From: Lichenostomus cassidix
Taxonomy: Eukaryota; Chordata; Aves; Passeriformes; Meliphagidae
Length of the DNA: 64,000 nt
Assembly: GCA_008360975.2 (NCBI GenBank)
Contig: CM039182.1
Coordinates: forward strand, 107,064,443-107,128,442
Reading direction: 5' to 3'
Position numbers and translations under genes: made by a program. Shown here piece by piece: positions 25,490 to 40,200 of this stretch (position 1 is its first letter; the number at the start of each line of letters is the position of its first letter). The notes beneath the pieces were generated by a model, which saw only the letters and a program-made list of their open reading frames with translations, was not told the DNA's origin and ran no database searches.

Positions 25490-28400
25490 CGCTATAAAAA
25501 CCATTTACTCTCTGAGTGAACAGAGAAGGTATATTTGTGCCTGTGGGACATTCAAATGACCTTTTTGAATGTATGAAGGATTGCATGCAATCCCGAAGAA
25601 TCAAGTTTGTGCCTATGGTTTCCAATTCATTCTGTGGTATATATGATTAAAGCTTGCATGTATGCCATTTTCCTCTTCCATTCTATCAAAGTGCAACATT
25701 TACTAGTCTATTTGCATCTTTTGAATAAGCTTAGTATGCTGAGTATCTAAATCATACCAGAAATTAAATTTAATTGTGGGGTTCAGTAAATGGCAACAAA
25801 CCAACATGGATATCTTCAAACCCTTGTGAACTGCTCTAGATAGGGACCAGCAGTTTTCTGAACACTTTTGATTCTCTTTAAACAAATCACATCCTGTTTC
25901 TAGATACCTATCACAAGAAATGTTTCTGGAAGAATGCATTCTGCCTTCAAAGTTCTCTCAGGATGCTCGATCTTTAAACAGAGCCTTCCATTACCTTTAT
26001 ACAAAGAGCAGGTCTCTAGCATTTTGCTCTTCTCTTCAAAGCGGCACTGTTTTAAATAATGTACAGTTGCCAGGAGCAATGGCTCAGGCTTATTTGTGGT
26101 TGTGTATTTGTCTGTCTGATCATTATTTCTGCTCTTTGGCCATCTCTAACCCAGCAGGTACAAATAAATCCTCAGGGCTTAAAACCTTCCTACAAGTTAT
26201 TTTCTCTGGTCACCTGTCAACAGCATATTTTTTCCTTTCCTTTCTTTTTTAAAAAATTTCTTTTGTTTGTTTTTGTTCTGAAATATACTGGTTTTGGGGT
26301 TTTTTAATAAAAACAGATCAAGATATCGACATCCAGTGTCTTTATTTCTATCTTTCTTTTACTATCATTTCTGTGAATATAACTTGATGCTCTATAGATA
26401 GTAGAGTTGAAAATTCTGTAAAAAACCCCCATGTCTCAGTATTCTTAAGAAAAGAGAAAAATGAATAGCATAGCAGTTAGATGGCTATTTCCTTTTATTA
26501 CTTTTCATGTTTCTAAATACCATGGCAGTAGAAGAGGAAAGGGTATATACATCAGTGAGGAACAATAAAAAAAATATGTTCTATGTAAAAACTGCGTGTA
26601 ATAATGACATTTACATATCCTGACTCCAATTTTCAGTTGGTGCAAGTAAGAACAGTTCAATTGAAATCAGCACATTATTTGCATTCCTTGCAGAAACAGC
26701 GCATTCCATGAATCAGTGGTAGGTTTTGTATACAATAAAGATTTCTCATTATACAACTTTTACTGCTACCATATTTATACTCTGTGCAGGTATTAAAATA
26801 TTGAAACTGAGGGAATAAATTCTGCAGATCCAATCTAAGAGTGTGCCTCCACCACTCTCATAGGAATTGATCCTTTGTGTCCAGGATTCTCACTGGATGG
26901 GATAGCAGAGTCATTAACAGGACTAACTCATATTTAATAAGTATGAGAAGGAGCAGCTCTGTCTCAAATCGCAAACTTCTGTACCTGGGAAGTTACAGTT
27001 GTTTGGTATGATGGTTTATTTAAATGAAAAGTTTTCAGGAAAATGCTCCTTCTTTGGCTTTCATCAATAAAGTTAATGAGAACAAGTGGATAAACAGTCC
27101 ATACCACTTTAAGAATGGGAAACAGCATGTCAGTCTCCTACTCTCAAGGGACTTTCACATCCCTAGTTCTGAGCCCTAAAAGGCAGTCAGCAATGTGAGT
27201 TCCTTCTTTCTCTACATTTTTTTTTAAGAATTAAGTTTTATTTTAGGGTAAATTATGAAATTGCAAAATATTAACCAGATTAATTGCTTCCATTTCAGAG
27301 AAGTGAAACTACAAAAGATCTTTCCATCAGCAATTGCTGTACTGCTGCAGAACACACAAATCATCTGCTTCTTAAACCAGTAAATTTGCCTTTCATTTGG
27401 ATGCAGTAGATGTTCTGTGAGATTATGGGAGATGACATTTGATTTTCTCCTATAATCTGGGAGGCTTGAAAGTGTTTTTTCTTTAAAGTTAACCTTTCAA
27501 TGTTGTTTCAAAAACCTGCAGAGTTCAAGATCCAGTGAGCTTGTCACACAAAGCATGAGATAACTTGAAGTCTAGAAGTTATGGATCAGTTTTCAAAAAT
27601 TCATCTGTGTTCTTAGAGGGATTTTCTTTGTAATTATATCCCATAAAACAACTTTTCTTGAAGATTTTGTGGTGACACAGCAAATTCATTGATTTAAATA
27701 TCCTAAACATATTCTAAATCCACCAGATGAATGCATATCTTAATTGGAGCACTCAGAATCTTTGTAATAGCTCAAATATTAATATTGATTCATGAGTAAT
27801 ATGTTTTATGCTTGACAGACTATGATATTTATATGATCGGTTTTATTTAATAAGAAAAAATCGTGGCTTCTTAGAAGTAAACTAGGAGAGTTAGAAACAT
27901 TAAATTAAAGGTCAATTTTCAACAGAAATAAGGAAAGATTGAATCAGTCAGATTATACAACTAGTTCAATATTATTGATGATTATTCAGACAACTGTCTG
28001 GCAGTTTTGAAAATGTGCAAAGGTACAAAACATTGAGAAGTATATTCACAAATCGATATTAATCTTAAAAATTCCCCTAGAAGTATCATATGCTGTAAAT
28101 CACAACCCTCTGGTCTCTATTCCCTGGCTTTAATGTTTCAGCTATCCAGGTGCAAGAAGAAATATTATCATACAATGAAGCCACTGACTATATTAGCCAG
28201 TAAATAATCAAAAAGAATTAGACTGAAAGAGATATTATGTCGTGCACTGTTTACCTGAGAAATCTGCTTATTGAGATCAATGTTGACTCTGACAATTCAT
28301 GACTAAGCAGCATATAAAAATCACATAGTTTAATCTGAAACTTCATAATCTGTATTGTTGTAACAGTTCCTTAGTAAAGTAGAAAATAAATTACAGGACA

Positions 28401-31400
28401 TTTATGCTTTGGAGGGAAAAAAAAAAAAGAAGGGGGACCATTCCTCCCTTTAGTCTTTTAATATTGAAGCAACTGAGTGAATTTTATGGAAGCATGTGTG
28501 TCTCAATAGTCAAGTTATCCCCTTGGAAGACTTGTAGTGACTTCACTGAGTATGTCAGGAAAAACTTGGTATTTGCTTTTCTGCTGGGTCACCTGAAAGC
28601 TCTGCATGTTAAACAGTCAATTCAGGCAAAACCATTCCAGATCTCAGCTACTCAAGTAGCTTAAAGTGTCACCTTTGTGGCTATCTGTTTTGAAACTTCA
28701 GCTTTTTCTCTGCGGAAAAAAAAAAAAACAAGGCTCAGAGCTTGAGAATAGAAGACAAAATGAATGAAAAAAAGAAACAGGAGAATTCTGTTCCTGATGA
28801 TACTTAAGGAGATCTGAGAGATTATTTTTAGAATTTTGAAAGTTTCAGACAAAATTTTTGTTGATAAGAACATGCTTCCTCAGATTAAAGGAAAAAAAAT
28901 CACAACACCATTGGACCTGGAAAAATCTAGTAGAAATAAATGGTGATATTACTGAGTTAACAACCAGAAAAGAAGTGTCATTTAATTGCAACTAGAAAAT
29001 CTAGTTCTCTTCAGCTAATGAGCACATGGTATTGGAATAAGCATATCAAGAATATCCTTGTTCTGCTGGAAATCATAGACAGTTACTTAATATGGGCTGT
29101 ACAAAAGTAAGGACAGTTTCCAAAGGGTAGAACATTTAATGCTCTTCCTTTTAGAGTCACCTAATTAATCTTTGAATGCAACCCATCCCAACATATACCT
29201 TTATCAGGAAGAGATCAAGTGTGTTTTTCTCTACACCCAATCAAACCCCACTGCTTCTGTTAGAGGTTGATATCAGATTAGCAAAGGCCTGTGAATGATT
29301 ATTGGCAAGGGAATATTAGTAAATGGTAGCCATGCTTAAAAATTACCTGGATGACTAGTCCAGACATGACAAGTTAAAAGCTCAATCTATAATTTATTTC
29401 CCTACCTTATATAGAATTAAGGCAATATTCAAGAGCAATTTCATAGTTCTCTGTGCTCTCTTCTCCATACATGATTATGCAAGGTCTGTATCTAATGAAT
29501 TAAAATCAGCAGCTGCAAAATAACCTGTTTCTAGGTTAGACATAAATGAATGAATGAATAAATCAATTAATTAACCAGCATCAGGAAATTAAAAAAAAAA
29601 AAGAAAAAGAAGCCAAGAAGGATTGAAGAATAAGAAGAACAAAAAAAATAATAATAATTAAAAAACCCCTTTGTGCTTACTGCTTTACATTGGTGAAAAA
29701 TGAAGGAATATCCCAAGAAATAACTTCCCAGCTCTTGTTTTCTGCCTCCAAGTGATTATTCCGTTTCCTGCAACAGCTGTTCAAAATGTGGAGCGTTGAC
29801 TTCAAGTTGAAGATGTATCATAATATAAATAAATGAAATGGTACAAATCCTCCTGAAGAAACTAATTGCCTCTGTTTGAGCCAGATTTGAAACTGGTTTT
29901 TGTCAGACATAGGTTTTCCTCACTTATTTTATTCCCCTTCCATGGTAATATTACTGTTAACCAGATATGCATCACACCATCTGACATAATTTTTGACTAT
30001 GTCAGATAAAGCCAGACACTTCAGCACATGTACAGGGTCAGGGTTTTTTTCAATTGTTAAAGGTGCTGAAACTTCTCACTCCAACAGTAACTGAAAGTAG
30101 TCAGTTATTTGATGAGCAATCATGTCTAATGGGCTTTTATGTTAGATTATCTTTCCCCAGCTATGCAGATCCCATGAAAATATTCAACTCCTGGGTGAGT
30201 CAGCCATCTTGCAAAATTATGTAAACCAGGTCTCCTGCAGACAGTGTTTGGTTCTCTAGATGAGGAGTCATTCACAGCCACAGATTTCTGAATCTACGTA
30301 ATTCTGATGTTCTTATAATGAAAGCTGATGGAAAGGCATCAGGATCACAAGATCCAGGCTCAGAAATTGTTTCAAGCCTGCCCTCTTGCATGATGGTTTG
30401 TGAAAGCTGTAACCCTTGGATTTTCATGCCATTTGAACAGGGAGGGTGACAGTGACTGGATGTGGACTGATGTCAGCCCCCATTAAATGGTTACCTGGGA
30501 AGACAAGTGTCCCTGTGAAAATGAGATGACAGTTGAGCTTTCCTCCAGAGTGCGAGAATTATTACTCCATTCAGAGGCACAGAGTGTGCGATGTGTAGGT
30601 ACTGAAAGAATTCACTGTAGCGTGGTACATGGTACACGGAGCTGCAAATAGGGTCATTCTTCTGTTCAGAGCCCCAATGCCCAGAGTAATTAACTTCACA
30701 TGCCATGGCTCAATGCTGAGGCTGAGTTCAAGTAAAGTGATGAGGAGCCCAGCCCTGAAGGGCATGGTTGCTTGAGTTCTTTATTACACACACAATGAAA
30801 AAAGTAAGAGTTTTTGCTGCACAATGTTTCAGTGCTTCTGCTCAGGAAATGAATTTTGATGTGTTTTGTATCTCATGAATTCTGCATATTTTATTCCCTG
30901 GAGTTTAGTGTAAAAAGCACTTTTTGTATTGCTAAGTAACATGACTAATTGCACAAACAAAATAAAATCGGCCTGGTACATTAGGAGGTTGAAATGTCAG
31001 GAGCCATCAGGAGGTCCTCAGGAAAGAATGCCTATGTCATTTTAAATATTCTTTACACAGCATTATCTTAAGGCAAACACAGACTCTTTTAGCCAATTTG
31101 TGGTTTAAGATTAATAAGAGCAAAAGCTATTTTGGTTTACCTTTATTTTTAACTATCCCAGGCAAAAAGGTTTTCAGCACCACAGGTACAAGATTTTAAT
31201 GTAATAATTTGTATATATAAATATAAATAAAGTACAAGGTAAATAATAAATGCTGAGAAATAACTCCCTTCTTTAAACAAACCAGAAATCCTCCTCTCTG
31301 TACCAAACCATCTGGAATGCCTTGATTTGACTGAATTACAGCATAGTAGTCTGAATAATAAAATGCTTTCCTTTCCCTCTCTTTCTAATTGTGATACTGA

Positions 31401-32260
31401 TTTGCACCCTCAGATTTATACTATTTTTAAAAAAATTGATGTGGGAAAGCACAGAGGAGGCTGTTTCCACTAGTGGGCATTTATTGAGCCTGAGGTGTGC
31501 TTTGTTTCTTCTCCTCTGCTACTCATTCCGCTGTCTACCTAAAGCAGGTCATCTCTGTGTTTCCTTTCAATTTGCACACTGATAATCACATCTGTGGGTG
31601 GATGTAGTGCTTGAGCTGGCTGCTGCCTGCACGTAAGCTTCAGAAGCAGACAATTTAGAAATCCAGAGGTCTAACATCCTGGGTTTTGTGAAACTTTCCC
31701 TGGCCTCCTTCCCTCTAATCTAGTGGCTCCACTTACATACCAGAGGGGAGTGTGTGGGGAAGTGGGTGAGAAATAAGAGTGAAGTTTTCTAGACATCTTT
31801 AACAAGCAGTTTGTTGTAAGCAATTTTGTTGTGCTGCATCTCTCCCACAGGTTTCCGTGAATTGATGTAGACAATCAGCATGCACGTAGGCATACCTGTT
31901 ATTTTGTCTCCTAGGGAAGTTTCCTATGAAAAGAAATGGAAGTGCCTCACAGCAGAAGCCATCTACAGTGAGTGGTGAATGCATGAGGGTTTGTCTCGCA
32001 GATTATCTTTATTGTAGGCTTCAAACCTCTCGTTAACAAGTCCTGACGAGTGTGATAATTGGGTAACATCCTCCAGTTTGAAAGAAAGCTGCCTGAAGAA
32101 CACTTTAGTTATAGGGGAACTGTAGTCTTTGAAGTCCTGTATTTGCAAAATATACAGGATAAAAAAAGAGTAAATATTTTAAAGAAATCCTAGAAAAGTC
32201 TCCAAGAGTCCATCACATCCAGCCTTTGCTCTATGATAGAATAAACTGTAGCTGTACTTC

Positions 32261-32276
32261 TTTTTTTTTTTTTTTT
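32261..32276 (+). repeat. T16 homopolymer
   Basis: Sixteen consecutive T bases. It is not preceded by a recognisable retroposed gene on the minus strand, so it is not called a poly(A) tail. Confidence 0.9.
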
Positions 32277-35200
32277 CTGACAATCCTTCATTCCTGTGGA
32301 GAACTACTTCACATACTGTGAGTTATGATTAAAAAGCTGTGGTGAATTACTGAATAGCCTGTGTGTGTTGGGGAATTTAATTTGTAACCTACTGACAAGA
32401 AACCTGTATCTATAAAACAGGTTGAAGGACAAAACTCATTGTAACTACTCGACTAGTAGCCTCTTAAAAACTCTGCAAGTCAGAAATTTCAAGACAAATG
32501 CCTTTGAGGTTTTGAAGAAAAGGGGTTCAGTCACTACTCTCTGTAGCAGTAGTAAATTGACCTGTGGAGTTCTGGGTCTTTGCCCAGGGCTCAATAAACT
32601 GTTTGAAGTGGATGACGGCTGTGAGTCTAAACAAAATTCACTCTGACCTAGGATTGATCACCACATGGAGGTGGCTGTGAATGCCTCACAGGAAAAAAAA
32701 ATTGTTGTCTCTTCCTCAGAATGTCTTATAAAATCCCAGAGTCATGAGATGTGTTTCAAACCATTGGCTCAAACCTTCCAATCTTCTGCTGTACAAGTGG
32801 ATTTACTGAGCTGCAACATGGACACAGCTGCCAACCTGTTCCTTTCATCCTTCTGTCATTAAAAACATGCTGCTTTGCCCTGCAAATAGGATCAAGCCTT
32901 GACAAAGGGTTCCCATAAGCAGTGGAAACAACAGGCAGCATGAGTCTGCTGGGCAATGCAGACCCAATAACAGAGCTCCATGTGTATATCAACTAAATAA
33001 CCAGGGAAATTATTAAGACTAGTCAGAATACTACTACAGATACTATTGTGCAAACTGAAAAACAATGCAGTGATGGTTATATAAAACGTGAAAAGATCAA
33101 AAAAATGCCCTGCAGCTTGACAGGTCTGAAGGGGCAAGGAGAGTAGAAAGAGAAGTAATAAGCAAATACTGCAGACAGAGCTCTGAGGTGTCTTATAGAT
33201 GAATACATAAAATTTGATCTTGATTTGGTTGATCAAGCAGAAGAAATTAAAAAGGGTCTATATTTTCACCATTATTTAAAGATAATCATGCCTTTTGAAT
33301 GCATCAGAGGGGAGCAATTAAAATATCAGAGGACAAATCTTCAGCAGCAAATTCATTCAAATGCTACTGACCTTCGCTTCCATTTACCTATTTACTGCTT
33401 GATAGGTACTTTGTATAATTTATAAGGCACAAATTAGTACTCCCTAGAACATCAGAGAAATATGTACTCCCAAAATCAGTTGCCAAGCCCAGGCTGTTTC
33501 TCCTGAACGAATGAGCTCACTAAAGATATGAAGAGTGATTTGAAATTCTCCGACAAGCGAGTATGTGAAGTTGAGCCAAACTGCTGCTTCCCTGCCAGTC
33601 TGGTTTTTGTCTTTGGAACAAGTGGCAGCCTCATTGAGCAGTAATACAGATAGCACAGTACTACCTAAAATCATGCCTTTTGAATTCTAAAATGTTAGAT
33701 ACTTATTAGATTAGCTACAATGGGAGAAAGATTATATCAAATCATGATTCTCTTCATTAAATGGCCTCTAAAATTACGTAGAACTGAAAGAAATTATTTT
33801 ACACATACAAAGAGATGTCTCCCTATATATTAATTTAAAGAAGGGAGAATAGACATTACATGTGGTGTCAGATTTGTAAATCTCAAAGGGTAATGTATGA
33901 TTTCATTATCTTAGACATCTTCTCACTAGATCATAAAAGAGTTACCAGCAGTACAATTTTCGACAGCTGAACTATGCCTAATGGAAAAGATACAGTACAG
34001 TATATCTTTTTATAATTTACAATGTAGTGCTAAGAAAGCTCTGGCCCAGTTGGGAGATTCTCAGTCATTCAAGTGGTTCTATTTAAGTCAATGGAATGAC
34101 TAGTGCCAGGGTTTCTTTGCCTTTTCATGGGAAAGGACCTCTTGAATTCAGCTGATTAGCACATTTGGATTTCAGGGATAATGGTCTGATTATTTTTTTT
34201 TCTCAGAAGGGGAATAGTCTTATGAATATCAACATACTTTTTTTGGTGAGTGTCATTCTATACCAGAAGTGGGACACTATTTTATCTTAGAAGTGAAAGA
34301 TTGAAGAGACTAATTTATTATTTGCTTTATGTAGTTTGTATCAAGGCTTAACAAAATCTCACTGGACTAAATTCTGTAAATTTCCCAATCCAAAGTTTAT
34401 TTGAGGCTGTTACCAACACTAATTGCCTTCTGAATTGCTGTATTTTTTTCCCCCAGCTTCACATATTTTTTTTAAAAGTTCATTTTATATTTGCTCAGGG
34501 CTTTTCTACCTACTGGGAATCATAGCATGTGTGATAGAGGTGCCAAGATTTATGTATTAAAAAAACAGGAGAATTCATTCATTTAACAACTGAAACAACT
34601 ACATTTGAAAAGCACGATAATAGCTCTTAGGAGACAACACAGTTATACATTTATGCTAATCATCCAATTTGGCATTGCTTTCCTTAATGGTGAAAGGTGC
34701 TTTTAATGCACAGAGCTCTGCTCCATGAGTGATAGACTGAACATTAGGATATTAACTCATGTCAACTTTTCCTCAGAAATTTGGACTGTGTGCCTATACA
34801 CAGTCTATATATACCCCTGTTATACATAGCAAGTAACTGAGCACCCTGCTACGTTAATGCAGGACACAAATTCAATTTGTATTTACTTTCTTTTATAATT
34901 TCTGGTGCTTCCTCTGGTGGAATTTCTGTTGTTCTGTTTACATTATAAAGAGGACTCTGAAATGTAGTTACTAACCTGTTCTGGGGTGTATGGTTGCATG
35001 GCACAGAAACAGGTGGCAGCACTGTGGCAGAGTAGTCCACAGATGTCTCACACCTGTGTGGTGCTCTGGTAAGGCTGGTATAAATACAGAAGCAAGCACT
35101 TTGAAACTAGGAGACTGCAGAGATGAATCACAGCTGGTTTGAAAAAGCCCCAGTTCAGCACTGAACTTGAATGGAGTGAGAGTATTGTCAGCTTTCTGAA

Positions 35201-36890
35201 TCTCTACTGGTTTGCCTTTATAAGACTTGGCCTTCTACACCTTATCCCTTACCCAACCATGACTGCAATTTCAGACTGTATAGGTGTAATTACAAGAAAA
35301 GACATAGCCAGGACCTGTGGGTTATCTTGGCTATTTTACTGGCCTTAGGGTGATGGTATGGTGGTTGCTCCAAAAGTGCAGGGAGAGTATAAAGTGAATG
35401 TATCTCACAACCTACTGTCTGTGCTGGAGGCAATTACATGTCAAAGGTGTTGCTGCTCTCACTTGGACCCTCCAAAGACACCTGACCCCCAGCAAAAGGC
35501 CTATCTTTCCTTCATAGGTCTGTTTCTGCCTGCTCCTTGCTCCTGCTAGCATCAAGATATAACTGTAATAATGAGGGCTACCACTTAAAATGACCATTAT
35601 CAGAGAGGTTAGTAATCAGGTGTGGAGGAATTGGAGAAGTAGATTTACGAGCAAACACAACTCCTCCCTCCTAAACAAAGTTTAAGACAAACAAACATAA
35701 TTTAATAATCTCACATTTAGAAATATCATTACACTTCTAAAGAGCAACGTATGTTATTTTTTTAAGAAACTAACACTCTAGTAAATATACCCACGGCAAT
35801 ATTATTTGCAGAAGAAAGTAGTGATAAAAGTTTTACAATGTGTCTACTGTCTTCTACACTGGGAATACATCCTCTGGGTTTCCTTCTTAGCCATGAGCAG
35901 AGCAAACATGCTCATTACTTTTAGATGACTTGCTTTCAGCCATGCCTGATATGTGCCTTTCTGCATGGGGAAAAGAAAACCAAAACCTAACATTCCTTTC
36001 TCCATTTTCCATACTCACTACACTAAAGTTGCAGATGCTCAGGGAGTGAAGACTTGCTCCTTACTCCAGATGTTTGTCATTTATCTCACCAATAGATGGG
36101 GCTGGGACTTGTGAGAAGCTGAGTGCTTTCAGCTTTTAGGAAAAGTGGTTATTATGTCACACCAGTCAATAGACTGACAGCATCATAAGTGCTATACTTT
36201 TAAAAGACGTTTTACTAGCCCTACAGCATTATACCACGCTGCACTTACTTTACTAATCTTTATTCCTTTAATAGACCACTGCATACAGTGCACCTGCTGT
36301 GACAGTTGCAAACCTATGTTTTGCTCAGGTACCTGTGCTACAATTTTAATGCAAGCTGAAAAAATGATGGTTACAGTCTGGCCTTTCACTGGTATTAAGC
36401 AATTGTTGCCATCCAGTATACCATGCAGTTTTACTGAAATAAGAATGTTGGACAGAAAAGCAAGTATTTCAGGATGTTTTATTTTTTTCCTCACTGTATA
36501 GATTACAAGCTCTTAGGAGAAGGGGAACATAATTGTATAAGTGCTGCTTCCATTAAAGAACAGCTGATAAGGCTAATACTTTTGAAACTGTGTAATAGGA
36601 GTTTGTAACATCTAAAAATAGTGGCACCTTTTGAAGATTTGATTTTTTACCCTTAGAATACTTAGGAGTTTGTGAGAAATCTCTTCTGGACAAATACTTT
36701 GAGTTCTGGAGCAGAGATAGACACCTGAACTTTGTTTTGTACCAGGTGATGTTTTGCATGATACCATGTGGAATATTCTGGAATCTGCCAAAGAAGGAAC
36801 AAGGAGGTCTAAAGACTAAAGATGTAAGGCAGTAGTCAGCATTCATATGACTATTCAGGAAACAAGTATTTTATCTGCTTGCAGTTACAG

Positions 36891-36924
36891 CTGTAATGAT
36901 ATAAAGGATTTTATATCATTATAG
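36891..36924. other. Near-perfect hairpin, 12-bp core stem
   Basis: TAATGATATAAA (36894-36905) and TTTATATCATTA (36910-36921) are exact reverse complements around the 4-base loop GGAT. Outside the core the pairing continues with one G-T wobble and two further pairs (36891-36893 with 36922-36924). The loop is too small for a microRNA precursor. It may be a quasi-palindrome corrected by template switching, or a relic of a small inverted-repeat element. Confidence 0.75.
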
Positions 36925-37168
36925 TGTTGCTGGAAGGATTGGTTAAACATTGAGCTATCTGGGGAAAAACTACTTCCTTTCCATTTAGAAGCATCTGATA
37001 TTTCTTCCATCTGACCTACGTGAATTTATTTTAGACTTCAGTAGGACAACCTTTTTCCTGAGCCCAGCCAGAATTCATACTGCATTAAAGTAGACAGGAT
37101 TCTTCTCAAAGAATCTTCTCAGAGATTCTTCTCAGTTTCAAATGCTTTGCCTTTTAGGCAGGAAGTTT

Positions 37169-37202
37169 GGATTTTGAATGTGAATGGATTTTGAATGTGA
37201 AT
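37169..37202 (+). repeat. 17-bp tandem duplication
   Basis: The unit GGATTTTGAATGTGAAT occurs twice, exactly, at 37169-37185 and 37186-37202. Just upstream (about 37100-37135) is an imperfect ATTCTTCTCA repeat, so this is a small slippage-prone patch. Confidence 0.9.
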
Positions 37203-40200
37203 GTATGTATAACCTGTTCTTCCATTCAGATATTCACTCATGTCCCAGTAATGTGTTTGTTCCAAATATAAATGTACATTTATATAATTTGTATAAATAA
37301 TGCACAGATAACACTTGACATGAAGTCTAATGCCTTACATCAAACTATACATCAGCAAACATCTGGTCAACTCCTTTTCTTTAGGTGTGGAGGAGACCTG
37401 CTCAACTCCCATTATGTAAGTTCTGCAATCACTCTAATCTCTTCAAATATTTGAATACTATCCAGCAGTTGATTAAGCTGGTTGACTACTTTGTGCTGTA
37501 GCTAAAATTGTTTTTCTTATTCTCTTCCCAAGAACAGGTTTCAAGTAATTGCTATTTTGTTTTTAATTTTTTAATTAGACAATGTTTCTTTCTCATGCAC
37601 ATTCACATTTACTTCCTGCATTAGTGCAGATGTTGATAATTATTTTTTCATGTAAGAATATGAAAAAGGGCTGAAGAATCTACCTTGCACAGGGAGAGGC
37701 AGATCTGGATAAAATGATCGTGAATGACAATATATATAGATCCTGCATCAAAACTACAGCCAAACAAGTTAGCCACAAGTTGTGGGATAGTAATGTCCTT
37801 TACAATTAGTGACACGGGCTTTAATCATGTATTAGACTTATTAATGCACCTATGTTTTTTCAAGTCCTATTTGTTTCATATTGGGGCAGAGGGTAAAAAC
37901 TCATATGCTGTTTATTTAGGAATTAACATTCTTCTTATTATGTGTTAACCAGTATACACAACACTTCTGGTTTGAAAATATGCTGTTTACAAGAAATATG
38001 TAAGCTATTTTCTGCAATTAAATATGGACTGATATAATCCTTTGAAAAGAGGCATGTGGCATCAATGTGGCAGGGTTGGCACATGATAGGACATTATCAA
38101 AAAGACATTTTTCCTTTTCTGGCAAGCTATTTATGAAAATCCACTACATTTTATGTCCGGGATAGGCTCTGAGCAGCCCCTGAGCAGGCACCTTGCCACT
38201 ATTACAAATGAACCGAAAGGAAGGAAACTGTGCATGTCTATCAACAATTTCTGTAAATATCATAGCTGTTTTTCAAGGTCATTAAACTGGACTATCCACT
38301 GTGATTGCATGTAAGAGCCAGAGGTATTTAATCAGAGGTGACAATAAATATTCATGGCACCATGATTCACAGTGTTTCTTCATATGGATTTGAAAGGTTT
38401 ATATAATTAATTACACTGTGCACTTTGTCCAGTTTGTTGGTTAATGTTAGTTTGGAAAATTTGTTAGTTAAGAACAATGAGCTGGGCATGTAAGTAATGC
38501 TAGTAATGTCAGTTGTCAAAGAACATTATAACAGTATTACTGGGAAAGCCACAAGGCTCATAAAAAAGAAATGTATTCTTGCTGCAAATTTGAGAGAAAT
38601 GAAAAAAGAAATAAATCAAGACCTCAGCTGTTTGAAAAAGAGTGTCATTTTTCTTTATGAATGATGTGATCCAAAGGAATTAATTAGCTTGGCTAACCCA
38701 CTTGCAACGCTAAAATGCTGAGAGCATTTCAAAAGCCCCAAATGTCTGTTAGCATAGGTGATCTTTAAAGCAAACCATGTGAGTGGCTTTTGCCTTCAGA
38801 CAGTGTCATGCTGCTTTGACAAGATTCTAAGAAAAGCACTGGCTCATACCATGCTACATGTCCAAGTGAATATTTCAGCACCTGGTAGATGATTTTTCTA
38901 TAGTATGCATTCCCTAGCAATGTTTTCCACTGTGTGCATCCAGAAAAGATTATTTTCATCCGGTATTTCTTTCTTTTCTCACTTTTGCTATAGAGTTGCC
39001 AAAGAAATGCTATTTCATTTAAAACCATCTCTCAGTGAATTGCAGGGCCATTAGAGCAATCCCTGAAGAATCTCTTGGAACTTGCATTGTCTGGGGGAAA
39101 ACAGAGCCAGGAATAGGTTCCACTGTGGGGACCAGCTCCAAAGCACAGAGGAGTCTGTGATGAAGCTGACAACTTTTGGGAAAACACAGTCAGTAGGGAG
39201 TAAATCCCCATCTTTTCTCAACAGCATGGGCTTCCAGAAGAATAAAACTTTTCTGTGACTTGAGACCAGCACTGAAATGCAGTCAGTAAATGAAAGATAG
39301 GAGCTAAAGCATTGATCAGAAGATGGCAATGCCATTCTACAGTAAGGGCTATGACAATCCCACACTTTCCAAGAAATATTACTACATTTATAATAAAGTT
39401 GGTCTCAGGAAACGACATGAGCTCTTAAAGGCCACATAGGATGTTAGGATGTGCCTCAGAATCATGGGAAATACAAGATACACTGACCTTGTTTACATGA
39501 CCGTGACATGTTTTCCACAATTACTGTAATCTACTACTTTCTTATATTTTACAGTATTCTTTAATTCAGCTGGTAAGAGATGGGTTTTGTGGTTTTGGTG
39601 GTAAAGATTCAATCATGGCTTGGGACCAGAGGCTGTCAGTAACTGCAGCCACAGATAGGTTACAGCTATTCGTGGCCAGTGTCTGTTGTATTTAAATACA
39701 CTGGTTAAGCTGAAAAAAATAGTGGAAGTAGTGCAACATGAATACATGTAAGAGAAGAAAATTGCCATCAGGTTCAAATTTAGTCTAGGAGAATTTAGAT
39801 GTTATTCAGCCCAAGTTTCATTACTACAATTGTTAAATGGAAAATTTTTATAGTCATTGTTACAGAAATCAGTACTTCCTCATTAAGCCTGCATTTTTGG
39901 AAAATCATGCTAGAAATATATTTTGATTTTTATTTCTCCCTTGAAAATACTAATGGAAACTGTCCTGACCAAGAGGTTACAGTAAGAAATAAATATATAA
40001 TAAATAATTTCCTCACATTTACTTCTCCTCCAATATATTTTGTACAGATGCAAACATTACGTTAGTTCAGATGGATAAATATAAAAGGGCATTTGAGTAG
40101 AATATATCATAATACTAGTGAAGAAGAAAGTCATGTCATACAAAATCTTTTAATTAAGAAGCCTGATACAGTAAATCTTGAAGATAAAAGGACCTAGAAT

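Noticed and set aside
35079..35348. TATAAATA box followed by a 69-codon frame, looking like a small gene
   Set aside because: The distance and ATG fit a promoter loosely, but the peptide has no recognisable feature, and TATA words are common in AT-rich DNA.
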